The position numbers and the translations under genes were made by a program. Shown one piece after another: positions 1 to 8,532 of a stretch of DNA of 64,000 nucleotides. The notes under the pieces were generated by a model, which saw only the letters and a list, made by a program, of their open reading frames with translations, was not told where the DNA came from and searched no databases. Origin of the DNA: Clostridioides difficile ATCC 9689 = DSM 1296 (GTDB taxonomy: Bacteria; Bacillota; Clostridia; Peptostreptococcales; Peptostreptococcaceae). Positions within the stretch are counted from its first letter, which is position 1. Every line of letters begins with the position of its first letter. The stretch spans positions 992,001 to 1,056,000 of the forward strand of contig NZ_CP011968.1 in assembly GCF_001077535.1 (NCBI RefSeq), in the 5' to 3' direction.

Positions 1-1
1 C

Positions 2-94
2 AATACATTTGATTTTGGGCAAGTAGTTTCTTGTAAATCTAGTTATGTTTCAACCAATGATAATATAATTTCATTAGTATTAGCTGGTAATTAA
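2..94 (+). CDS. C-terminal end of an upstream gene (partial)
   Basis: An open frame enters from the left edge and ends at TAA 92-94, giving about 30 residues that end in SLVLAGN. No family motif is visible in so short a piece. Context (a GH1 phospho-glucosidase and a LicT-type antiterminator follow) would suit the tail of a beta-glucoside PTS permease, but the residues do not clearly match an EIIA C-terminus, so the identity is left open. Confidence 0.45.
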   Translation, partial: NTFDFGQVVSCKSSYVSTNDNIISLVLAGN

Positions 95-165
95 GTTAAT
101 TTGACTAGAGATAAGTAAATTGATTTAAAAGGAAATAAGTAAATCAACAATTAAATACATCTAAA

Positions 166-387
166 AGTAAGTTTATTGCAATGAATTGTTAAAGAAAATA
201 ATTAATATGGAGTAAATCTATTGCAATGAAGTAACAAAGAAAATAATTAATATAGAGTAAGTTTATTGTAATGAATTGTTAAAGAAAATAATTAATATAG
301 GGTAAATCTATCTCAATGAAATAACAAAGAAAAGAGTTAATATAGAGTGAACTTATTGCAATGAATCAACAAAGAAAATAATTAATA
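166..387 (+). repeat. 45-bp tandem repeat, about five copies
   Basis: Five units begin at 166, 211, 256, 301 and 346, each 45 bp (the last is 42). They share the pattern agtaarttyattgcaatgaa, then a variable part, then aaagaaaataattaatatag. Units 1 and 3 resemble each other, as do units 2 and 4, so a 90-bp higher-order unit is likely. The array stops a few bases before the ribosome binding site of the GH1 gene, so it lies in the untranslated or intercistronic region. No frame through it is open. Confidence 0.85.
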
Positions 388-403
388 AAAAGGAGAAATA
401 TTT

Positions 404-1810
404 ATGAATACAGGATTTCCAAAAGACTTTTTATTGGGAGCATCATCTTCTGCATTTCAAGTGGAAGGAGCTTGGGATAAAGACAATAAAGGAAAAACCG
501 TAGCCGACTATAATTCTTTTAAAAAGTCTCATTTACAGGCAGATACTAAAGTCGCATCAGACTTTTACCATAATTATGAAGAAGATATTGAATTAATGAA
601 AGAATTAGGGATGAAAACATATCGTTTTTCAATTTCATGGGCAAGAATAATACCAGATGGTGAAGGAGAGATAAACCAGAAAGGTTTAGAATTTTATAAT
701 AAGATAATAGACAAACTAATAGAGTGTGATATTGAGCCATTCGTAACTTTATACCATTTTGACCTTCCATTTAAATTAGTAGAGAAATATAATGGTTGGG
801 AAAGTAGAGAAACTGTCTATGCTTTTGAAAGATTTGCTAAAATATGCTTTAAGCATTTTGGAGATAGGGTAAAGTATTGGCAACCTCATAATGAACAGAA
901 TTTAATTGTTAGAGTGGAGGAGAGAATTAATATATATGATGAAACAGATTCATGGAAGATAGATAAAATGCGTGCTCAGATGGATTATAATCTTTGCTTA
1001 GCACATGCATTAGCAGTCAATGCATGTCATGAGATGATAAAAGAAAGTAAAATTGGAGCAGCAGTATCATCATCTGTAACATATCCTCTTACTTCTAAGC
1101 CAGAAGATGTATATGCAGCTAGAATGAATGATAATTTTAAAGTGTACTATATGCTTGATATGCATCATTATGGAGAATATCCAGGGTATTATATGAAGTA
1201 TCTTGAAAAAAGAAATATAGTTCCTCACATGGAAGATGGGGATAAAGAGATACTTAAAAAAGCTAAAATGGATTTTATAGCTGTAAATTATTATAGGACA
1301 AATTGTGCAGAAGCTTTACCTGAAGATTCACAACATTCATTTGGATTAAGAGAAGGAACTGTTGATTTTAGTATGTATGGACTATTTAAAATGTCAATGA
1401 ATCCTAACTTAGAGGCCTCTGAGTATGGAGCAGCAATAGACCCATCAGGTCTTAGAGTTGCCTTAAATGAATATTGGCAAAGATATCACTTACCTGTTAT
1501 AATAACAGAAAATGGTCTAGGAGCTAAAGATATATTAGAAGATGGAAAAATTCATGATGACTATCGTATAGACTATTTAAGAAGTCATATAAATGCATGT
1601 AAACTAGCTATTGAAGATGGTGTAGAGATGATTGGATATTGTCCATGGTCATTTACAGACCTTTTAAGTTCTTCTCAAGGTTTTAATAAGCGTTATGGAC
1701 TTGTTTATATAAATAGAACTGACCATGAAATTTTAGATTTAAAAAGAATCAAGAAAGATAGTTTTTACTGGTATAAAGAAGTTATAGAGAACAATGGAAT
1801 AGTAAAATAA
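404..1810 (+). CDS. bglA: 6-phospho-beta-glucosidase, GH1 family
   Basis: Cytoplasmic hydrolase that splits phosphorylated beta-glucosides delivered by a PTS permease into glucose 6-phosphate and an aglycone or sugar. The 468-residue length is normal for GH1. The SISWARI strand is near residue 76, the acid/base Glu164 lies in HNEQN, and the nucleophile Glu369 in ITENG. The C-terminal S..QGFNKRYG segment (about 424-432) is the phosphate-binding loop that separates phospho-glucosidases from plain glucosidases. ATG 404 follows aaaaaggag. A LicT-type antiterminator follows 27 bp downstream, so the two genes are probably co-transcribed and PTS-controlled. The exact natural substrate cannot be read from sequence. 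Confidence 0.9.
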   Translation: MNTGFPKDFLLGASSSAFQVEGAWDKDNKGKTVADYNSFKKSHLQADTKVASDFYHNYEEDIELMKELGMKTYRFSISWARIIPDGEGEINQKGLEFYNKIIDKLIECDIEPFVTLYHFDLPFKLVEKYNGWESRETVYAFERFAKICFKHFGDRVKYWQPHNEQNLIVRVEERINIYDETDSWKIDKMRAQMDYNLCLAHALAVNACHEMIKESKIGAAVSSSVTYPLTSKPEDVYAARMNDNFKVYYMLDMHHYGEYPGYYMKYLEKRNIVPHMEDGDKEILKKAKMDFIAVNYYRTNCAEALPEDSQHSFGLREGTVDFSMYGLFKMSMNPNLEASEYGAAIDPSGLRVALNEYWQRYHLPVIITENGLGAKDILEDGKIHDDYRIDYLRSHINACKLAIEDGVEMIGYCPWSFTDLLSSSQGFNKRYGLVYINRTDHEILDLKRIKKDSFYWYKEVIENNGIVK

Positions 1811-1837
1811 ACATAAATATATATTGAGGGTTTTAGT

Positions 1838-2686
1838 ATGTACATTACAAAGGTATTAAATAATTCGTTGCTACTTGCAAAGGATGATAATGATGAAGAA
1901 ATAATATTGATGGGGAAAGGCATTGGCCATAATTATAAGGCCGGGTCTGAGTTAAATAAAAAAGATATAGAAAAGATTTTTGTTCTTCATGATGAAAATA
2001 TAAAAAAGAGTATTATACAATTGGCAACAGAAATAGATGCAGAATATTTTGGTATAGCTCAAATGATAATTGCATATGGAATAGAAAAATATAACTTAAA
2101 ACTTATGAACCATATATATTTGGCCTTAACTGACCACATTGCCTTTGCAGTGAGACGTTTTAAAGAAGGTATAATGATTGAAAATCACTATTTGTTCGAA
2201 ATCAAGGAATTTAATCCAAAAGAGTATGATATAGGAAAATATGCTATTACTGTTTTTAAGGAGGTTCTTGGTTTAGACCTACCAGAAGAAGAGATTGGTA
2301 ATATAGCAGGCCATTTTATAAATGCACAACAAGATAATCCTTATAGTGATAGAAATAAGAGAAGTGCTAAAATTGTAAATGCTATTTTGCAAATAGTTCA
2401 TTATCACTTTTCTATTGTATATAATAAAGAGTCATTTTATTATAGGAGATTTGTAATGCATCTAAAGGCCTTTTCACAAAGATTTCTGGCTAATGAACCA
2501 TCAAGAGAAAAAATAGATTTTATATATGAGCAAGTTCAAAAAAATTGTAAGGAAGAGTATGAATGTGTGAAAAAGGTAGGAGCTTATATGTATAAGGAAT
2601 ACTCCAGAGAATTACCAAGACAAGAGGAGTTATATTTGATGATTCATATTCATAAGATTTTAGGAGAATTATGCGAAAATAGTTAG
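1838..2686 (+). CDS. licT: BglG/LicT-family transcriptional antiterminator
   Basis: RNA-binding antiterminator expected to bind a RAT hairpin in the leader of a beta-glucoside operon and prevent termination. Its activity is set by PTS phosphorylation of its two regulation domains. The first ~55 residues are the CAT RNA-binding domain, including the GKGIGHNYKAG loop. PRD1 (about 65-170) has the conserved His in LTDHIAFAVRR and a second in AGHFINAQ. PRD2 (about 175-280) has VHYHFS and MIHIHKIL. The 282-residue length is typical. It is the last gene of the cluster; no RAT-like sequence is visible in the 300 bp before bglA, so the target probably lies left of the window. Confidence 0.9.
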   Translation: MYITKVLNNSLLLAKDDNDEEIILMGKGIGHNYKAGSELNKKDIEKIFVLHDENIKKSIIQLATEIDAEYFGIAQMIIAYGIEKYNLKLMNHIYLALTDHIAFAVRRFKEGIMIENHYLFEIKEFNPKEYDIGKYAITVFKEVLGLDLPEEEIGNIAGHFINAQQDNPYSDRNKRSAKIVNAILQIVHYHFSIVYNKESFYYRRFVMHLKAFSQRFLANEPSREKIDFIYEQVQKNCKEEYECVKKVGAYMYKEYSRELPRQEELYLMIHIHKILGELCENS

Positions 2687-2764
2687 AATATCTTAATATG
2701 CTAGTAATATTATAAAAAATTAAAAATTAACTGCACTTTAAATATGAATAATTGCATTACTTAA

Positions 2765-2820
2765 GGGGGTTGTCTTAAAATTGATTTTTTTAATTAAATT
2801 TGAAGCTCAACTCCTTTTTT
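2765..2820 (+). terminator. Terminator of the bglA-licT unit, dispersed-repeat type
   Basis: GGGGTTG at 2766-2772 can pair with CAACTCC at 2808-2814, followed by six T. The internal gttgtcttaaaattga resembles the other gtgtctYaaaatg terminator elements in this window (near 10980 and 13960). Confidence 0.6.
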
Positions 2821-3158
2821 AAACCTTTATATCATTACAACTTTAATGTTTATACGCCTGTACTTTAGATGTATATCTACTTTTTACATTTCTCAACATG
2901 CAAACCTACCATTTTTTGCAGTATGTTAATTGAAATAAACCATTGAGTTAACCCTAAATTTATTCTGGACTTATAGGAATAGTTCCAAAGATACTTTAAA
3001 ATATTTTCTGGAATAATTGCTTATTTCACATATGTTTTATTGTGATGTTTTGATTTAATAAATTCTTCAACTCTGTATATAGTAAATGTATTATCATGTT
3101 TGTTTTATTCAAGCACACTTATAATACGCTTGATTTTTTCACAATGATGAAATATACT
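2821..3158. other. Intergenic stretch without a recognisable gene
   Basis: AT-rich sequence with no open frame of useful length, no convincing terminator and no obvious operator. Together with the TetR-like relic that follows, it may be the scarred left junction of the transferred immunity module. Confidence 0.5.
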
Positions 3159-3326
3159 AATGGGTGTTATAGGTATAAGAATCGCATTACACTTGAAGAA
3201 GTAAGTGATAAATGAGATATAAATCCTCATATGATAAACTACTATTTCATTGAGGAACATATTCTAAGTGATGTCAAGATACTACAATATGACTAAATTC
3301 CTAGTGATAAAAAAGTCTACGAATGA
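3159..3326 (+). pseudogene. Decayed TetR-like regulator fragment
   Basis: One frame reads YKNRITLEEVSDK, a stop, then DINPHMINYYFIEEHIL, then further stops. The order ITLEEVS-K...I....INYYF resembles the helix-turn-helix of TetR-family regulators (IT.EEIA..AGIS...FY.YF). In-frame stops and lack of start and C-terminal domain mark it as a relic. It sits directly before the two-component genes, where a regulator of a transferred cassette could once have been. The resemblance is by eye only. Confidence 0.45.
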
Positions 3327-3346
3327 GTGTAGAAAGGGGAACTAAG

Positions 3347-4039
3347 ATGAATAAAGTTTTAATTATAGATGATGATAAAGATCTTTGTATTTTGTTAAAA
3401 AAGAGTATTTCAATTGAACAGATTGAAGCAAACTATTGCCATTCTGGGAGAGATGGACTGGTTGAACTTTCAAAACAAGATTATCAGTTAGTAGTTCTAG
3501 ACGTGATGATGCCAGGTATGGATGGTTTTGAAACTATGGAACAAATACGAAAATATAGCAGTATTCCCATCTTAATGCTGACATCAAAAAGCGATAATTA
3601 CAGCAAAGTGCATGGATTGCGAGCTGGTGCAGATGACTATCTAACCAAACCATTTGAAATTACAGAATTTACTGCTCGTGTACTGTCTTTAATCCGACGT
3701 TACACCCGTTTTAATCCAAAAAATGAGGAGCCACAGCAACTTTCTTTCAAAGGTTTGTTGATTGACCTTGACCAGCATACAGTTACTACCAATGGCGAAC
3801 CTATGTTGCTTCCACCCAAGGAATTTGGTGTACTTCTTTACTGTGCAAGGCATCAGGGTAAGATTTTGACAAAACAGCAGATTTATGAAGCCGTGTGGGG
3901 TGAGCCATATGTATATGATGACAGCAATATCATGGCTATTATCAGTCGCCTAAGAAAAAAAATTGAACTAGACCCATCATCTCCCATCTATTTGCAAACA
4001 ATAAAAGGAATTGGGTATCAATTCAACACGGAGGTATGA
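3347..4039 (+). CDS. OmpR/PhoB-type response regulator of a peptide-antibiotic immunity module
   Basis: Receiver domain (1-115) with acidic DDD near residue 8, phospho-acceptor Asp52 in VVLDVMMPG and Lys in LTKPFE. A winged-helix DNA-binding domain follows (about 128-228, LPPKEFGVLLY and a final TIKGIGYQF). ATG 3347 was chosen over the in-frame ATG at 3323 because gaaagggg sits 8 bases before it, while 3323 has no ribosome binding site. It overlaps the kinase ribosome binding site at its 3' end and precedes an ABC exporter. It probably activates that operon through the direct repeats near 5030-5064. Base composition is less AT-rich than the core genes around it. Confidence 0.88.
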   Translation: MNKVLIIDDDKDLCILLKKSISIEQIEANYCHSGRDGLVELSKQDYQLVVLDVMMPGMDGFETMEQIRKYSSIPILMLTSKSDNYSKVHGLRAGADDYLTKPFEITEFTARVLSLIRRYTRFNPKNEEPQQLSFKGLLIDLDQHTVTTNGEPMLLPPKEFGVLLYCARHQGKILTKQQIYEAVWGEPYVYDDSNIMAIISRLRKKIELDPSSPIYLQTIKGIGYQFNTEV

Positions 4040-4041
4040 AA

Positions 4042-4971
4042 ATGGATGAACAAACGATAATTCTTTTCTTACTCTTGCTGTCGATTGGTCTACTTTTTCT
4101 TTCCATATTTGCTTTTTCCAAGCTTGGGCATATTTACAAGCGCCTAAAAGATATAGAGGAGATACTGGCTGATGTACAAATTGGAGACGAAAATCGTAAA
4201 ATACTAATTAAGCCATGTGATGTTATGGCTCCATTGGTTTATCAGCTTAATGAGATTGTCTACGATTATGAAAATAAGTTACTTTCTCTGAAAAAGTCGG
4301 ATAAAGCTAGCAAACAACTTATGACAAGTTTATCTCATGATGTTCGTACACCATTAACAACTCTGATTGGTTATCTGGATGCTGTACACAGTGGTATAGT
4401 TATCGAACAAGAGCGGGAGGAATACCTTGAAATCGCTAGGCGTAGAGCCTACGACCTCAAGGATTACATTGATGTTCTTTTTGACTGGTTTCGGTTGAAC
4501 TCTGATGAATTTACGCTGTCAATAGAATCTGTGGAAATTGCAGAGTTGTCACGCAATATTTTGAAAGACTGGATTCCTATATTCCATGAAAAGAAACTGA
4601 ATTTTGAAATTGATATTCCAGAAAATCGACTAATGGTAAACCTCGACCCAGATGGATATTCCCGTGTGGTCAATAATCTGGTTCAAAATGTTCTTGCTCA
4701 CAGTAAGGCTCGGCAAATCAAAATTACCATGAGTGAGGATTCCAGAATGGTATTACTCCGTGTTGAGGATGATGGTGTTGGGATTGCCAGAGAAAATTTA
4801 CCACATATTTTTGAGCGACTGTATAAGTGTGATAAAGGACGTTCAGAAAAAGGAAGTGGTCTTGGTCTATCTATTGTCAGTCAAATGGTGGAGCGAATGG
4901 GTGGTCAGGTTTCCGTAGAAAGTGAGATTGGAAAGTATACCGTATTTACAGTGAGCTTACCATTAATATAA
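4042..4971 (+). CDS. Sensor histidine kinase, single N-terminal membrane segment
   Basis: Partner of the preceding response regulator. One hydrophobic segment (about 5-28) is followed by a short linker, the H-box SLSHDVRTPLTTLIGY (His near 96), the N-box NNLVQNVLAHS and the GVGIARENLPHIFERLYK...GSGLGLSI ATP lid. There is no extracellular domain, so it may sense at the membrane or through the ABC transporter. ATG 4042 is preferred because ggagg (4031-4034 region) lies 7 bases upstream; ATG 4036 is too close to it. The module order RR-HK-ATPase-permease-permease matches lantibiotic or bacitracin-type self-protection and resistance loci. Confidence 0.88.
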   Translation: MDEQTIILFLLLLSIGLLFLSIFAFSKLGHIYKRLKDIEEILADVQIGDENRKILIKPCDVMAPLVYQLNEIVYDYENKLLSLKKSDKASKQLMTSLSHDVRTPLTTLIGYLDAVHSGIVIEQEREEYLEIARRRAYDLKDYIDVLFDWFRLNSDEFTLSIESVEIAELSRNILKDWIPIFHEKKLNFEIDIPENRLMVNLDPDGYSRVVNNLVQNVLAHSKARQIKITMSEDSRMVLLRVEDDGVGIARENLPHIFERLYKCDKGRSEKGSGLGLSIVSQMVERMGGQVSVESEIGKYTVFTVSLPLI

Positions 4972-4980
4972 AATTGTTTT

Positions 4981-5016
4981 TCCCCCATGTGACATGTATA
5001 CACAGGGGGATTTTTT
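4981..5016 (+). terminator. Terminator after the histidine kinase gene
   Basis: TCCCCC-ATGTG pairs with CACA-GGGGGA around a short loop, followed by six T. It separates the regulatory genes from the ABC operon, which has its own promoter just downstream. Confidence 0.85.
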
Positions 5017-5029
5017 GTAAGTTATAAAG

Positions 5030-5085
5030 TTGCAAGGTTAATACAAGGTTGTTGCAAGGTTAATGTAAGATTGAGGTGGTATGAT
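5030..5085 (+). promoter_or_regulatory. Direct-repeat operator and -10 of the ABC immunity operon
   Basis: The 13-mer TTGCAAGGTTAAT occurs at 5030-5042 and again at 5052-5064, exactly 22 bp (two helical turns) apart. A TATGAT box lies at 5080-5085 and no good -35 is present. Direct repeats replacing the -35 are typical of OmpR-type activators, so this is the likely binding site of the response regulator encoded at 3347. Confidence 0.65.
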
Positions 5086-5118
5086 AACTTTAATAAACAA
5101 AGGAGGCTTTTATTATTT

Positions 5119-6042
5119 ATGAATAATTTAATTATTGAAACAAAAAATCTCACTAAGCAATATGGTGCTCAAAAGAGCGTTTCTAATTTGAATATTCACG
5201 TTCAGAAAGGTCGCATTTACGGATTGCTAGGAAGAAACGGTGCGGGTAAGACGACAACTATGAAAATGTTATTGGGTCTAACAAAACCAACTACTGGAGA
5301 AATTAAAATATTTGGTCAGGACATTCACAATAACGAGAAGAAGCTTCTTCCTCGAATTGGATGTTTGATTGAATCACCAGGGTTTTATCCTAATCTGACA
5401 GGAACAGAAAATCTCAAAATCTTTGCAAGGCTTAGAGGAATACCAAAAAAAAATGCAGTAGAATCAGCACTGGATGTAGTCGGTTTGCCAAACAATGACA
5501 AAAAGTTATTTTCTCAATACTCTCTTGGTATGAAACAGAGGTTGGCGATTGCTCTTGCCATTATGCATGACCCACAACTGTTGATTTTGGACGAGCCTAT
5601 CAATGGACTTGATCCTATTGGTATTGCAGAAGTAAGAACATTTATTCGTGATCTCTGCACAGAACGAGGTAAAACTATTTTGATTTCCAGTCACATTCTT
5701 TCTGAAATTGCCTTGTTGGCAGATGACATTGGCATTATTGACCATGGTATTTTGTTGGAGGAAGAAAGTCTTGCCCAATTAGAAGAAAAAAACAGTAAAT
5801 ACATACATTTTGCTGTATCTGATGCAGCACAGGCAGCAAGGCTTCTGGAAACCCAACTTAACCTGAAAAATTTCAAAGTAGCAGATAATTACAATATTAT
5901 GCTATATGATACAGATGTTTCTGTTGCAGAAATAAATCGTGCTTTCATTCTAAACAACATTGAGGTATCAGAATCTCATTTATGCGAAGATACTCTTGAA
6001 GATTACTTCAAGAAAGTAACAGGGGGTGAAGGAATTGCTTGA
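5119..6042 (+). CDS. ABC transporter ATP-binding protein, lantibiotic/bacitracin immunity type
   Basis: Cytoplasmic ATPase of a three-part exporter. Walker A GRNGAGKTTTMKMLLG lies near residue 39, the signature YSLGMKQRLAIA near 133 and Walker B LLILDEPINGLDP near 155. The C-terminal extension after ~220 resembles the LanF/BcrA type. ATG 5119 follows aaaggagg by 12 bases; an upstream in-frame start at 5071 lies inside the promoter and is rejected. It overlaps the first permease gene by 8 bases, so translation is probably coupled. The substrate is inferred to be a peptide antibiotic, from gene order only. Confidence 0.87.
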   Translation: MNNLIIETKNLTKQYGAQKSVSNLNIHVQKGRIYGLLGRNGAGKTTTMKMLLGLTKPTTGEIKIFGQDIHNNEKKLLPRIGCLIESPGFYPNLTGTENLKIFARLRGIPKKNAVESALDVVGLPNNDKKLFSQYSLGMKQRLAIALAIMHDPQLLILDEPINGLDPIGIAEVRTFIRDLCTERGKTILISSHILSEIALLADDIGIIDHGILLEEESLAQLEEKNSKYIHFAVSDAAQAARLLETQLNLKNFKVADNYNIMLYDTDVSVAEINRAFILNNIEVSESHLCEDTLEDYFKKVTGGEGIA

Positions 6043-6796
6043 TATAATTTCATGTGAATTTTCAAAACTCAAGCGGTTAAAATTTATACTGATTTCTATT
6101 TTAGGTGCTTGCTTATTTCCAATTCCCGCAACAATTTTGATTGCAAAGGATAACTTGCCCTTTGAGCAATTGTTCAAATTAGTTGTCAATTTTGGATATT
6201 TTTTGCTATTACCAATTGTATTAAGTATTGTTGCTAGCCAACTATTTTTTATAGAAAGAGATAATGATGTATTAAAAAATCTTGCAACAGTGCCAGTGCC
6301 AAAAGGAAAACTGGCTCTGGCAAAATTGGCTGTGTTGCTGTTTATATCATTGTTCTACTCTGTTGCAGGGTTAGGAGCTACTATCATTGGAGGTTTCATT
6401 GTTGGAATAGTAGAGGGGGTTGCTGTAAAATTAGGAATGAGCATTGCTTTTGGAATTATGTTTTTTGTTACTGTACTTCCTGTTGTGGTACTCATTGTAT
6501 ATTTCAATCGCAGCTATATTTTTTCTATTATACTTTCTTTTGTATATGCTATTTTCAATTTTAGTATATCCTTAAATATTATCAATTTTGAACCAAATAA
6601 CCCAATATTAAGTGTATTACCTGCTCCTGTTATAATGCGTTGGTGGATGGCATTTTGGGGAGATCCCACTGGCGAATACACGGCACTTAGACAGCCATAT
6701 TTGCTCTCAACTCCTGCTTGTGTAGGTATTTTATGTTTGATAACCATTATAGCAGTCCTGCTGATTTGTATGATATACAAAAAGCAGGAGAATTAG
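6035..6796 (+). CDS. ABC transporter permease, LanE/LanG-like (first)
   Basis: Membrane protein with about six hydrophobic segments, paralogous to the next gene. I place the start at TTG 6035 because the encoded MLDIISCEFSKLKR then aligns with MLDIITTEFQKIKR of the second permease and aggggg lies 8 bases upstream. A GTG at 6026 is in frame but falls on the ribosome binding site. The gene overlaps the ATPase stop codon by 8 bases. Works with the ATPase at 5119 and the permease at 6806 to remove a membrane-active compound; the specific substrate is unknown. Confidence 0.8.
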   Translation: MLDIISCEFSKLKRLKFILISILGACLFPIPATILIAKDNLPFEQLFKLVVNFGYFLLLPIVLSIVASQLFFIERDNDVLKNLATVPVPKGKLALAKLAVLLFISLFYSVAGLGATIIGGFIVGIVEGVAVKLGMSIAFGIMFFVTVLPVVVLIVYFNRSYIFSIILSFVYAIFNFSISLNIINFEPNNPILSVLPAPVIMRWWMAFWGDPTGEYTALRQPYLLSTPACVGILCLITIIAVLLICMIYKKQEN

Positions 6797-6805
6797 GAGG
6801 TATCT

Positions 6806-7588
6806 ATGCTTGATATAATTACTACAGAATTTCAAAAAATAAAAAGATATAATATTCTATGGATTGGTGTTGTTGCTGTTCTGTTTTCAGCACTATTGGC
6901 AGTTTTTCAGGTTGTAAGTTCACACGGCAGTGACCCTCTAACGTATGAGAGCTTTGCAAACGGAGTTATCTGGAATAATTTCAGTCTTAGTTTTCCATTT
7001 GGGATTACACTTATTGGAGGATATCTTATTAACCGTGAATATACAGACCAAACCTTAAAAAACATCCTAACTGTTCCTATTTCATTACGCAAATTGCTAG
7101 TGGGAAAATTAATTGCGGTTGGAGGAATTACTGTATTGTTAAGTCTTTTCAGCTTCTTATGCACATTTATTTTGGGGTTGTTATTTTGTAATATCAATAT
7201 ATCTGTTACACTCGTTGTAAAATCCTTAGTTCAGATTTTGTCTGTTAATCTGTATTGTTATGTTGCTGTTTTGCCGATTATTGCTTATTTTGGTCGTAAA
7301 CAAAATGCATTTCTGACAGGTGTAGGGATTGCATTTGTATACGGTTTTTGTGGTGTGTTTGTTGCTGGAAGAAATCTGACAGACTTTTATCCAATCACAG
7401 CAGGTCTTGGTCTAGTTGGATACAACAATGGTGCTGGTACTGTTTATCAGCCACTTATCGGTGCTATGACTTTGATTGTAATTCTAATCTTGACAACTAT
7501 TCTACTTGTATTTACACCTAATTATGATAAAGTTATGACCATATCTAAGAAAAAAGGGATAAAGCATAAAAAGTATTCTCATAAATAA
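6806..7588 (+). CDS. ABC transporter permease, LanE/LanG-like (second)
   Basis: Second membrane subunit, 260 residues with six predicted hydrophobic segments and a basic C-terminus (SKKKGIKHKKYSHK). The N-terminal LDIITTEFQKIKR matches the first permease, indicating gene duplication within the operon. ATG 6806 follows ttaggaggt with ideal spacing, nine bases after the first permease ends. Last gene of the immunity operon; a strong hairpin follows at 7673. Confidence 0.82.
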   Translation: MLDIITTEFQKIKRYNILWIGVVAVLFSALLAVFQVVSSHGSDPLTYESFANGVIWNNFSLSFPFGITLIGGYLINREYTDQTLKNILTVPISLRKLLVGKLIAVGGITVLLSLFSFLCTFILGLLFCNINISVTLVVKSLVQILSVNLYCYVAVLPIIAYFGRKQNAFLTGVGIAFVYGFCGVFVAGRNLTDFYPITAGLGLVGYNNGAGTVYQPLIGAMTLIVILILTTILLVFTPNYDKVMTISKKKGIKHKKYSHK

Positions 7589-7672
7589 CATAAATATTGT
7601 TTCTATTATTTAAGTTGCTAGACAGTGAAAAGAAAAAATCTGTCGTACAGTGGCTATATGCTCATGTATTCA

Positions 7673-7715
7673 AGAAGCTACAGTTTTGATTTTTCATAAC
7701 TGTAGCTTCTTTTTG
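7673..7715 (+). terminator. Terminator of the ABC immunity operon
   Basis: AGAAGCTACAGTT pairs with AACTGTAGCTTCT across a 12-base loop, followed by a T run. The 13-bp perfect stem closes the transferred module. Confidence 0.9.
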
Positions 7716-7883
7716 TATTTATTAAATCACGACTATCATAATACTTGCAATAGGTATAGCGACAAGAGAGAGTACTGTCATATGTGTTTTATATATTACA
7801 TTAAGTATATTCTAAAATATATGTTTTAAATAATATATTTGAAAATAGGAATATTTAAATAAAAAAAATAATATTATATATAG

Positions 7884-7940
7884 TTGACAAAAATTGGCAA
7901 ATGAGATACTATATAAATATAGAAATAGTAATCATTACTA
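7884..7940 (+). promoter_or_regulatory. rbr promoter with PerR box
   Basis: TTGACA (7884-7889), 17-bp spacer, TACTAT (7907-7912). Just downstream TAGTAATCATTACTA (7926-7940) is a perfect inverted repeat around one central base and fits the PerR box form (TTATAATNATTATAA). Its place at about +8 to +22 suits repression by the PerR encoded two genes down. Confidence 0.85.
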
Positions 7941-7964
7941 TTATTAAAAAGGGAGGAATTAATT

Positions 7965-8501
7965 ATGAACTTAAAAGGAACTAAAACAGAAAAGAATTTA
8001 ATGGCAGGATTTGCAGGAGAGTCAGAAGCAAGAAATAAATATACATACTACGCTTCAAAAGCAAGAAAAGAAGGTTATAATCAAATAGCTGCTATATTTG
8101 AAGAAACTGCTAACAATGAAAAGGAACATGCTAAATTATGGTTTAAACTTTTACATGATGGTATGCCTTCAACAGAGGAAAATTTAAAGGATGCAGCAGC
8201 AGGTGAAAACTATGAATGGACTGATATGTATGCAAAATTTGCTAAAGAAGCTAGAGAAGAAGGATTTGACAAGATAGCTTATTTATTTGAAGCTGTTGGA
8301 AAAATAGAGAAAGAGCATGAAGAAAGATACTTAAAGCTTTTAGAAAACTTAAATGAAGGAAAAATATTTAAAAGAGATGAAGAAGTTGTTTGGCAATGTC
8401 AAAACTGTGGTCATGTGTATGTAGGTACTGAAGCACCAGAAAAATGCCCAGTATGTGACCATCCAAAAGCATATTTCAATATAAAAGCTGAAAATTATTA
8501 A
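7965..8501 (+). CDS. rbr: Rubrerythrin (peroxide reductase)
   Basis: Non-heme iron protein that reduces hydrogen peroxide to water in anaerobes, using rubredoxin-type electrons. The N-terminal four-helix diiron domain has ESEARNKY (Glu near 20-21), ExxH at 52-55 and ExxH at 115-118. The C-terminal rubredoxin domain carries Cys145, Cys148, Cys161 and Cys164. The 178-residue length is standard. ATG 7965 follows aagggagg. It is the first gene of the rbr-perR-rbo unit and lies under a PerR box, so it should be induced by peroxide or oxygen. Confidence 0.95.
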   Translation: MNLKGTKTEKNLMAGFAGESEARNKYTYYASKARKEGYNQIAAIFEETANNEKEHAKLWFKLLHDGMPSTEENLKDAAAGENYEWTDMYAKFAKEAREEGFDKIAYLFEAVGKIEKEHEERYLKLLENLNEGKIFKRDEEVVWQCQNCGHVYVGTEAPEKCPVCDHPKAYFNIKAENY

Positions 8502-8532
8502 AAATTATCATTATTAAAAAGGAATGTTAACT

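Noticed and set aside
166-387. CRISPR array
   Set aside because: The repeats are contiguous 45-bp units without unique spacers and without palindromic ends.
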